Shown here piece by piece: positions 1-6,568 of a DNA stretch of 64,000 nt. The stretch comes from Anaerolineae bacterium (GTDB taxonomy: Bacteria; Chloroflexota; Anaerolineae; Promineifilales; Promineifilaceae), in assembly GCA_020848035.1 (NCBI GenBank), contig JADLAX010000030.1, positions 1 to 64,000 on the forward strand, read 5' to 3'. Below the pieces are notes generated by a model. That model ran no database searches. It saw only the letters and a program-made list of their open reading frames with translations, and was not told where the DNA came from. Both the position numbers and the translations under genes were made by a program. Positions within the stretch are counted from its first letter, which is position 1, and each line of letters opens with the position of its first letter.

Positions 1-1430
1 AGCTCGTCGGGGGGGATGAGCTTGAGGGGGATGTGATCGCCAGCGGGTTTGCCGGGCTGGTAGACCACCTGCGAGGTGCCGATGAGCGCGTCCCAGACGT
101 CACCCATGGTGTCGGCGAGGATGACCGGTTTGCCCAGCTGGTTGGCGAGGTCTTGCGGCGAAAGGTCGTCCAGGGCGATGCGGTCGGGGTGGTCAAACAT
201 GACGCGGGGCAGCAGGAGCAGATCACCAAGTTCGCTGGCTTTGAGCTGTTCCAGCACGTCCGCCCCCATCAGCAGACCCGCCACGGTGATGGTGCCGCCC
301 AGCCGCTCGTTTTTAATTTCGCGCACGGTGAGACTGGCCCCGGTGAGAGATTGGAATTGAACGGCCGTTTCCCGCAAAATCGGCGCAAACAAAGCACCCG
401 TTACCAGGGTGAGAGATTGGAGATTGGAGATTGGAGATTGATCGTCATTTTCTAATCTCCAATCTCTAATCTCCTTCTGTACCTCTTCCCACTCGTCCAA
501 AAAGTTGCGCACCATGCCCAGGCCATTTTCGTGCAGCTCCTGGCCGTCGTAGGCGTCTAGCTCGGGCACGGGGCGGCCGGTGACCAGGTACCATTCGTCG
601 GTGGGGTAGACGAAGCGCACGCCGAACTCGTCCAGGAATTTGGTTTGCATCGACTCGACATAACGGAGGGTTACGGCCGCTTCCTCCCTGGTGTGGGTGC
701 GCATCTGGTATTTGTGCTGCCTGGTCAGCCCCACCGGCACCACGCTGACCGACTGCACCGTGGGCCACAGCTTGGCCAGATCGGCGATGGATTGTTCCAG
801 CCAGTGGCCGTCATTCACCTCCGGTGTGACGACGATTTGGGTATGCACCTCGATGCCGCGCTCGCCCAGCCAACGCAGCTGTTCCAGAATGTCTGGCGCG
901 GTTTTGTTGCGCAGGTAGCGGCGGCGGGCTTCCCAATCGGTGACATGCACCGAGACGTAAAGCGGCGACAGGTGCATGTTTTCGATGCGCCACCAGTCAT
1001 GCTCGCTCAGGTTAGTGAGGGTGACATAGTGGCCAAAAAGGAAGCTGTAGCGGTAATCGTCGTCTTTTATGTAAAGTGTACGGCGAAAGCGCGGGGCCAT
1101 TTGCAGCACAAAGCAAAATTCGCACAGATTGGTACAGCGGCGAATGTCGGTGTCGAAGGTGGGATGGCTAAATTCCAGGCCCAGCGGTTGGTTGTAGCGC
1201 CGCCGGGCATTGACGGTGAGCATTTCGCCGCCGCGCCGCACGGTGAGCGTAAATACCTCTTCGGCCGCGTAAAACTGCACATCGATCACGTCTTCTACGG
1301 GACGGCCGTTGATCGCCAGCAGTTCATCCCCGGCTTGCAGGCCGGCTTTCGCCGCCGCGCTGCCCGGTTCGATGGCCACAATCTGGCCGCCGGTGTAAGT
1401 GCTGAGGTCAATTTCCTGAAAAAGAGGCAT
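1..1430 (-). CDS. Radical SAM protein with PDZ and DUF512 domains (3' end outside window)
   Basis: The protein starts MPLFQEID and runs off the left edge, so its C-terminus is missing. An N-terminal PDZ-like stretch (about residues 12-60) contains LLAINGRPVED. A cysteine motif CTNLCEFC (C-x3-C-x2-C) is followed by LYIKDDDYRYSFL and HYVTLTNL, typical of the radical SAM/DUF512 family that binds a 4Fe-4S cluster and S-adenosylmethionine. Its substrate is not established. Residues of about 319-341 are encoded by a hairpin repeat that is otherwise intergenic, at the junction between the radical SAM core and DUF512. The frame stays open, so the protein is probably made with this insert. In other bacteria this family often sits near GTPase or housekeeping genes; here cytidylate kinase lies upstream on the same strand. 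Family assignment is firm, function is not. Confidence 0.9.
   Translation of the reverse strand, partial: MPLFQEIDLSTYTGGQIVAIEPGSAAAKAGLQAGDELLAINGRPVEDVIDVQFYAAEEVFTLTVRRGGEMLTVNARRRYNQPLGLEFSHPTFDTDIRRCTNLCEFCFVLQMAPRFRRTLYIKDDDYRYSFLFGHYVTLTNLSEHDWWRIENMHLSPLYVSVHVTDWEARRRYLRNKTAPDILEQLRWLGERGIEVHTQIVVTPEVNDGHWLEQSIADLAKLWPTVQSVSVVPVGLTRQHKYQMRTHTREEAAVTLRYVESMQTKFLDEFGVRFVYPTDEWYLVTGRPVPELDAYDGQELHENGLGMVRNFLDEWEEVQKEIRDWRLENDDQSPISNLQSLTLVTGALFAPILRETAVQFQSLTGASLTVREIKNERLGGTITVAGLLMGADVLEQLKASELGDLLLLPRVMFDHPDRIALDDLSPQDLANQLGKPVILADTMGDVWDALIGTSQVVYQPGKPAGDHIPLKLIPPDE
408..476. repeat. Hairpin repeat A, copy inside a coding sequence
   Basis: Tandem GGAGATT units on the left face AATCTCC units on the right, giving a long imperfect stem with a short loop near 440-453. 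The same family lies between genes at 1437-1497 and 3218-3293. This copy is in frame within the radical SAM gene. Confidence 0.85.
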
Positions 1431-1436
1431 GTTTAG

Positions 1437-1497
1437 AAATTGGAGACTGGAGATTGGAGATTGATGAAATGCCCAATCTCTACTCTCCAATCTCCTT
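1437..1497. repeat. Hairpin repeat A (intergenic copy)
   Basis: GGAGACTGGAGATT units are followed about 20 bases later by their complement (AATCTCTACTCTCC). It fills the gap between the radical SAM start and the cmk stop. It could act as an mRNA-stabilising or terminating hairpin, but no T-run is present. Confidence 0.85.
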
Positions 1498-1500
1498 TAA

Positions 1501-2223
1501 TTATTTTACTTTGATTGATATGGCGACATTCTGTTCAATGAGAGCCAAAATGGCGTCGACGATGGCCGCGGGCGGCTGCGCGGTGCTGTCGATGCGAATG
1601 GCGTCGTCAGCGGGGCGCAGGGGAGAGTGTTGTCGGTTGCTGTCGATTTCGTCGCGGCGCTGCACGTCGGCTAAGATGTCGGCGTAATCGGCCGTATGGC
1701 CCTGGTCCGACCGATCGCGGGTGCGGCGGCGGGCGCGCTCCTCGGCGCTGGCGGTGATAAACAGCTTCAGCGGCGCGTCGGGCATCACCACCGTGCCGAT
1801 GTCGCGGCCGACCATTACCACGGCACCGCGTTGGCCAAAGGCGCGCTGGCGTTTGACCATTTCCTGGCGCACGCCCAGGTAGCTGGACACCTGCGACACA
1901 TTGGCGTCGACGGCGGGGGTGCGCAGCCCCCAGGTGATGTCCTGCCCGTCGACGTGTACGGTGTAGTGACGGCCGTCTTCTTCACCCTTCGCCGGAAAAA
2001 TTTCCATTTGAATGTCGTGGGCCAGTTGGGTAACGGCCGTTTCATCGTTCAGATCTATCTCGTGCTGCAACGCGGTCCAGGTGACGGCCCGGTACATGCA
2101 GCCCGTGTCCAAATACAAAAAGTTCAGCTTCTCGGCCAGCAGCCGCCCCACGGTTGACTTGCCGGAAGCGGCCGGGCCATCAATGGCAATCATAGCGATG
2201 GGTTCTTTGGTTGAGTTTGCCAA
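1501..2223 (-). CDS. cmk: Cytidylate kinase
   Basis: Transfers phosphate from ATP to CMP or dCMP in the cytoplasm, part of pyrimidine nucleotide recycling. The P-loop GPAASGKST lies near residue 15. It is followed by the family motifs LYLDTGCMYRA, GRDIGTVVMPDA and a RRRTRDRSD stretch. The length of 240 residues is normal for the family. The start gives a short lead (MANSTKEP) before the core MIAIDGPAASGK, so a start at the internal Met is also possible. It lies between rluB upstream and the radical SAM gene downstream, all on the minus strand with short gaps, so co-transcription is likely. Confidence 0.95.
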   Translation of the reverse strand: MANSTKEPIAMIAIDGPAASGKSTVGRLLAEKLNFLYLDTGCMYRAVTWTALQHEIDLNDETAVTQLAHDIQMEIFPAKGEEDGRHYTVHVDGQDITWGLRTPAVDANVSQVSSYLGVRQEMVKRQRAFGQRGAVVMVGRDIGTVVMPDAPLKLFITASAEERARRRTRDRSDQGHTADYADILADVQRRDEIDSNRQHSPLRPADDAIRIDSTAQPPAAIVDAILALIEQNVAISIKVK

Positions 2224-2242
2224 TACACGTTCCTCGAATTTT

Positions 2243-2326
2243 CACCCTCACCCCAACCCTCTCCCTCAAAGGGAGAGGGAGCCAGATTCCCTCACCCTGC
2301 CAGGGTGAGAGTGAGGGTGGGGGTCG
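2243..2326. repeat. Hairpin repeat E (CCCTCTCCC type)
   Basis: CCAACCCTCTCCCT is followed by AGGGAGAGGG, then CCCTCACCCTG and CAGGGTGAGAG. It separates cmk from rluB. A second member lies at 49121-49203. Confidence 0.8.
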
Positions 2327-2328
2327 GT

Positions 2329-3210
2329 TTATCGTTTGTTTTTCGATCCGCTTTTGTCGGCGGGACGCCCACCTTTTTTGCGTGAGTCGCCCGGCGGTCG
2401 CTGGGTGGGCTGGCTGCTGCCGGGCTTTTTAGCAGGACGGTTGGCAGGTGGGCTGCCGGGTTTGCGATACGGCCGTTTCGGTTTGGCCGCTGCCACCACG
2501 GCCTTCAGCGCCGTCACTTCCTTGTCGGTCAGGTGCCGCCAGTCGCCCAGCTTGAGGCTGCCCAGGGTGAGCGGGCCAATCTTCTCGCGTACCAGCTGGG
2601 TAACGGGGAAGCCGAGCATGTTGGCCAGGCGACGAATTTGCCGCTTGCGCCCTTCGCGCATGATGATTTCCAGATGGGTAAAGTTCACATCTTGCCGCAC
2701 GACGGTGATGTGGGCGGGGATGGTTTTACGGCCGTCCAAATACATGCCCGCTCGCCATTTTTCCAGCGCTTCGTGCGTGATGCGCCCTTCAACAACCACT
2801 TTGTACGTCTTTTCGTGGCCGTAGCGCGGGTGGGTGAGCTTGTGCGCCAGGTCGCCATCATTGGTCATGAGAATGAGACCGGTGCTTTGTTTGTCCAGGC
2901 GGCCCACCGGATAAAAATGACCCGGCAGCGGGATCAGGTCACGCACGGTGGTGCGCCCTTCTTCCATCTCATCGTCCAGCGAGGAGAGCACACCTTTGGG
3001 TTTGTGCAGGGCAATGTAAATCGATTCAGATTGTAGCGGCTTGATGGGACGGCCGTTGACCACAATCGTGTCGGTGGCCGGGTCGGCTTTCTCACCCAGC
3101 GTGGCGGTACGGCCGTTAACCGTCACCCGGCCTTTCTCAATCAATTTCTCACACTCACGCCGGGAACCGAGCCCGGCCTGAGCCATTAATTTTTGAATTC
3201 GTTCTTCCAT
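2329..3210 (-). CDS. rluB: 23S rRNA pseudouridine synthase, RluB/RsuA family
   Basis: Isomerises a uridine of 23S rRNA (or a small-subunit uridine in RsuA relatives). An S4 RNA-binding domain covers about residues 3-60 (MAQAGLGSRRECEKLIEKGRV is typical). The catalytic domain carries GRLDKQSTGLIL with the catalytic Asp and LTHPRYGHEKTYKV. The last 50 residues form a Lys/Arg/Pro-rich basic tail, common in Chloroflexota RluB proteins and probably an RNA contact. scpB lies just upstream on the same strand. The scpB-rluB-cmk order is a frequent bacterial arrangement and supports all three calls. The exact target uridine cannot be told from sequence alone. Confidence 0.92.
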   Translation of the reverse strand: MEERIQKLMAQAGLGSRRECEKLIEKGRVTVNGRTATLGEKADPATDTIVVNGRPIKPLQSESIYIALHKPKGVLSSLDDEMEEGRTTVRDLIPLPGHFYPVGRLDKQSTGLILMTNDGDLAHKLTHPRYGHEKTYKVVVEGRITHEALEKWRAGMYLDGRKTIPAHITVVRQDVNFTHLEIIMREGRKRQIRRLANMLGFPVTQLVREKIGPLTLGSLKLGDWRHLTDKEVTALKAVVAAAKPKRPYRKPGSPPANRPAKKPGSSQPTQRPPGDSRKKGGRPADKSGSKNKR

Positions 3211-3217
3211 ATTTTTA

Positions 3218-3293
3218 GAAGGAGATTGGAGATTAGAGACTGGAGATTGGCACGTTTGCTAGTTTCCAATCTCTACTCTCCACTCTCCTCCGC
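3218..3293. repeat. Hairpin repeat A, overlapping the end of scpB
   Basis: GGAGATTGGAGATTAGAG is followed by CCAATCTCTACTCTCC. The right arm lies inside scpB: its last codons (EESGE) and its TAG stop at 3273-3275 are repeat-derived. Confidence 0.85.
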
Positions 3294-3836
3294 CTCATCC
3301 TCATCACTAACTTCTTCCAATTCAGGTAGTTCGGTTACAGCGCTCAGGCCAAAGTGCTGCAGGAATTCCGGGGTGCTGCCATAGAGAATCGGCCGTCCGG
3401 GTGTTTCCTGGCGGCCCACTTCTTCGATGAGCCCCTTGCTGAGCAGCGTGCGCAGCGAGCCGTCGGAGTTGACGCCGCGAATCTGGTCAATCTGCGGCCG
3501 GGTGATGGGCTGCATGTAGGCGATAATCGCCAGCACTTCCAGCGCCGCCTGGCTGAGCCGCGTGGTCAGTTCCAACCCCAAAAAGCGCTCGATTACGTCG
3601 CTCGATTCTGGCGCGGTGGTGAGCTGCACGTCGCTGCCGCTCCACTGCAAGCGCAAACCGCGTGTGGCGTACTGCGCTGCCAGGGAATCCAGCAGGCTCT
3701 GCACGACAGCAGGTGTGGTTTCCAGCGCCTTGGCCAGCCGCTGCAAAGAGACCGGGCCGCTGGCGACAAACAGCACACTTTCCAGCAGGGCGGTCAGACT
3801 GACCGTTTCGCTCTGTTTTGAATCGGTTGTTTCCAT
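3273..3836 (-). CDS. scpB: Segregation and condensation protein ScpB
   Basis: ScpB is the winged-helix subunit of the SMC-ScpAB condensin, which compacts and segregates chromosomes. The text LLESVLFVASGPVSLQRLAKALE at the N-terminus is the first winged helix. LEVLAIIAYMQPITRPQIDQIRGV is the family hallmark, followed by LIEEVGRQETPGRPILYGSTPEFLQHFGL. I place the start at METTDSKQ (187 residues). The frame is open further upstream, but those residues do not resemble the family. scpA is not next to it in this window. The C-terminal residues and stop codon come from hairpin repeat A, so the end of the protein is not ancestral. Confidence 0.93.
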   Translation of the reverse strand: METTDSKQSETVSLTALLESVLFVASGPVSLQRLAKALETTPAVVQSLLDSLAAQYATRGLRLQWSGSDVQLTTAPESSDVIERFLGLELTTRLSQAALEVLAIIAYMQPITRPQIDQIRGVNSDGSLRTLLSKGLIEEVGRQETPGRPILYGSTPEFLQHFGLSAVTELPELEEVSDEDEAEESGE

Positions 3837-3970
3837 GGTGGCTAACTTTGCCTTGTTGCTTATAATCACGGTTCGGGATATGAAATTGCCCAAAACGAGT
3901 GGATTATACACGTAAACTTACGATCGGCAGAAAAATGTGCCGATTTTGAACGACGTTTTAACAAACGAAG

Positions 3971-4023
3971 ATATCACGCAAAGGTGCAAAGGGGCAGTTT
4001 TTCTTCGCGCCTTTGCGTGATAT
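3971..4023. repeat. Inverted repeat, 14-bp stem
   Basis: ATATCACGCAAAGG and its exact complement CCTTTGCGTGATAT are 25 bases apart. It lies in the divergent gap between scpB and the dipeptidase gene. A related motif (GCGAAGGCGCAAAG) is seen near 12467. Confidence 0.8.
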
Positions 4024-4080
4024 TGATCGAACAATTTGTTTGTTGTCAAAAATAGGCCAACAAATCTAACGGAGACGAAC

Positions 4081-5442
4081 ATGTCTGACCCCATCATCTT
4101 TGCCCGCGAACACCAGGCCGATTATTTGGCCGAATTGGTTGATTTTTTGCGCATTCCCAGCATCAGCACGCAGCCGGAACAACAGGCAGAAACGGCCGCT
4201 GCCGCCCAATGGCTGGCGGACAAGCTGGCGTTGGCTGGTCTGGAAAACGTCGAAATCATTCCCACCCCACACCATCCGCTGGTTTATGCCGATTGGCTGC
4301 ACGCGGGTGACGCGCCGACGGTGCTCATCTACGGCCATTACGACGTGCAGCCCGCCGAACCGCTGGAGCTGTGGGAGTCGCCGCCGTTTGAGCCGACGGT
4401 GCGGGATGATTATCTGTACGCGCGCGGTTCATCCGACGACAAGGGGCAGGTGTATATTCATGTGAAGGCGGTGGAGGCGATTTTGAAGTGTTACGGCCGT
4501 CTGCCCGTCAACGTCAAATTTATCGTGGAAGGCGAGGAAGAGATTGGCGGTGAGAGCCTGTCTCACTTTATCCCGCAAAACAAAGCAAAACTGGCGGCGG
4601 ACGTGGCCCTGGTGTCGGACACGGCGATGGTGAGTGCGCAGCAGCCCGCCATCGTGTACGGGCTGCGCGGCCTCTGTTATGCCTTCATCGACATCACCGG
4701 GCCGAAGCGAGATTTGCATTCCGGCAGCTTTGGCGGTGGCATCAACAACCCGCTGAATGTGTTGGCGCATATTATTGCGAAGTTGAAGGATGAAGACGGC
4801 CGTATTCTCATCCCCGGGTTTTATGATGCGGTACGGCCGTTAACTGATCAGGAGCGTGACATCCTGGCCCAATTCCCGCTGGACGAAGCCGTCTGGCTGG
4901 CCGAAACGGGCGCACCGGAGCCGTGGGGCGAACCGGAGTTTACTCTGGTGGAGCGGCTGGGGGCACGGCCCACGCTGGACGTGCATGGCATCATTGGCGG
5001 CTACACGGGGGCGGGGGCGAAGACGGTGCTGCCGTCCAAGGTGCATGCCAAGGTGAGTATGCGGTTGGTGCCTGACCAGGACCCGGAGGAAATCGGCCGT
5101 TTGCTCAAGGCGTACATTGCCGAGCTGGCTCCACCCAGCGTCACCGTGGAGGTGACCGTGGGCCACGGTGCCCCCGCCAGCATCACCGATTTCAACATTC
5201 CGGCAATGCAGGCTGCCGCCCAGGCCTACGCCACCGCGTTTGGCCAGGAACCGGTTTTTATGCGGGAGGGTGGTTCCATTCCGGTGGTTTCGGCGTTCCA
5301 AAGTGATCTGGGGGTGGAAACGGTGCTCATGGGCTTTGGCCTGCCCAGCGACCAGATCCATGCGCCGAACGAGCGGTTTTACCTGCCCAACTTCTACCGC
5401 GGCATCGAAACGAGCATTCACTTTTTACAAAATTTGGCTTAA
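4081..5442 (+). CDS. M20 family metallopeptidase (dipeptidase, CNDP/DapE-like)
   Basis: A predicted cytoplasmic zinc dipeptidase of 453 residues. The metal-ligand motif YGHYDVQPAE (His86, Asp88) is followed by WESPPFEP, LYARGSSDDKGQ with a bridging Asp, and VEGEEEIGGESL with the catalytic Glu pair. A dimerisation lid domain follows (DLHSGSFGGGINNP). The C-terminal GGSIPVV and HAPNERFYLPNF motifs complete the fold. I chose the ATG at 4081 because GGAG lies 6 bases upstream and the family begins there. A further 15 in-frame codons upstream look non-coding. The stop codon overlaps the stop of the convergent gene at 5439. Substrate specificity cannot be read from sequence. Confidence 0.9.
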   Translation: MSDPIIFAREHQADYLAELVDFLRIPSISTQPEQQAETAAAAQWLADKLALAGLENVEIIPTPHHPLVYADWLHAGDAPTVLIYGHYDVQPAEPLELWESPPFEPTVRDDYLYARGSSDDKGQVYIHVKAVEAILKCYGRLPVNVKFIVEGEEEIGGESLSHFIPQNKAKLAADVALVSDTAMVSAQQPAIVYGLRGLCYAFIDITGPKRDLHSGSFGGGINNPLNVLAHIIAKLKDEDGRILIPGFYDAVRPLTDQERDILAQFPLDEAVWLAETGAPEPWGEPEFTLVERLGARPTLDVHGIIGGYTGAGAKTVLPSKVHAKVSMRLVPDQDPEEIGRLLKAYIAELAPPSVTVEVTVGHGAPASITDFNIPAMQAAAQAYATAFGQEPVFMREGGSIPVVSAFQSDLGVETVLMGFGLPSDQIHAPNERFYLPNFYRGIETSIHFLQNLA

Positions 5443-6062
5443 AGCTTGAGTACTTTTCGTACAATTTCTATTCTGAGCTTGTCCTTTTCGACTGGATCCA
5501 AGATTGAATCAGCAATTTCAATAGCAGTTCTTGTTTCACGAGCTTCTGTAAGGTTGTCTAAAATTGCATCAACGCGGTTGTTGGCTGATTTAGATTGTAC
5601 AAAAAAAAGGGCCGCGGCAGCATTTGGAACTGCACTGGCAATTGCTGCAATCAAACTGGAAGTTGTGTTGCCAAGAATTACAGCAATAACAGTTACTCCA
5701 ATTAGTAAAAAACCACTAGCTGAAGCAAATAGGCTAAAACGATACCATCCTTGGGCTTGGGTTCTTGTTTGATGATAACTGGTTTGCAGTTGGTTTAATA
5801 CAAATGTTGTAGAATCAGTAACATGTTTATAAGCATCACTGTATGTGATATGAATTTGTTGTTCACCACTAACAGTAATGCCACTCTCGTCTTCAATAAG
5901 AATTTCACGTGTTTCGCCCTGCTGACCCGTCTGAACCATTACGGCTTCAACTGCAACATCATGAATATTCGGCGTGGTTTCAATTTCATTTAAAGGATCC
6001 TTTCGTTGGGTAGAAGTATCTGATGTGGGTACTCGTTTTGATTCTTCTTGCAATTTGGACAT
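5439..6062 (-). CDS. Membrane protein with a TRADD-N-associated two-TM domain
   Basis: 207 residues. The first 70 are polar and probably disordered or a small ligand or adaptor region. A helix at about 75-105 precedes two membrane segments at about 107-130 (ASGFLLIGVTVIAVILG) and 136-156 (IAAIASAVPNAAAALFFVQS). A charged helical tail with NNRVDAILDNLTEAR follows. This pattern matches the two-TM domain reported next to TRADD-N domains in cyanobacterial and other bacterial conflict and apoptosis-like proteins. The match is from memory of the family and needs an HMM search. It ends convergently on the dipeptidase gene and is divergent from the kinase genes. AT-rich and without the ACGGCCGT palindrome, it belongs to the acquired island. 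Role inferred: membrane-associated signalling or immunity. Confidence 0.65.
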   Translation of the reverse strand: MSKLQEESKRVPTSDTSTQRKDPLNEIETTPNIHDVAVEAVMVQTGQQGETREILIEDESGITVSGEQQIHITYSDAYKHVTDSTTFVLNQLQTSYHQTRTQAQGWYRFSLFASASGFLLIGVTVIAVILGNTTSSLIAAIASAVPNAAAALFFVQSKSANNRVDAILDNLTEARETRTAIEIADSILDPVEKDKLRIEIVRKVLKL

Positions 6063-6568
6063 TGTGAGCTTTCCTTGAACTTAAGTTGTTGATATTTCGC
6101 TGAGAAAATCCTTCACTGACTTTGATATTATAGCGATGTAGGAGAGGTTAACAATAGTAAGGTGACCATTCCAAACTGCTATTCAAAAGGCTAAAAGAGT
6201 GCCAACGTTTTCGAAGTAGAATCGATTGTTATGCATAGGTACGATATATGTAATGAATATGTGTATTTTTGCTTGTATCTTCAATTCCAGAATGTAAATC
6301 TTAAGTAAACCGCACAAAGTTTTTGGAAGATAAAATCGCCATTGTTGTGCGGTTTACTCAAGTAATTGGCAGATTCCACGCTCGTTTATTTTGAAAAACT
6401 TTCTGCCAATTACATAGGTATCCAATAATTTTTAAAATATCTATATGGTCCTTGTTTGAGTTCACCTCAAGAAGTAGCGTGCAAATGTAATGTTATGTTT
6501 TAGCCCCTTGTTTTTACATCTTGTTTAAACAAGTTCTAGATTTTGGGTTTCTATTGAGAGGGTTCAAA
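6063..6568. other. Divergent intergenic region, AT-rich
   Basis: 506 bases between the two-TM protein and the first kinase. It holds the twin-hairpin repeat at 6303-6413. No convincing ORF is visible. Promoters for both flanking genes should lie here, but no strong -35/-10 pair is recognisable. Confidence 0.6.
6303..6413 (+). repeat. Twin-hairpin repeat, copy 1
   Basis: Two adjacent hairpins. The first has stems AGTAAACCGCACAA (6304-6317) and TTGTGCGGTTTACT (6345-6358). The second has GTAATTGGCAGA (6362-6373) and TCTGCCAATTAC (6402-6413). A near-identical copy lies at 63819-63929 in the opposite orientation, with loops also conserved. Confidence 0.93.

Noticed and set aside
3193..3384. Short plus-strand frame across hairpin repeat A
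   Set aside because: Its peptide is the repeat translated; it lies opposite rluB and scpB and has no coding evidence.
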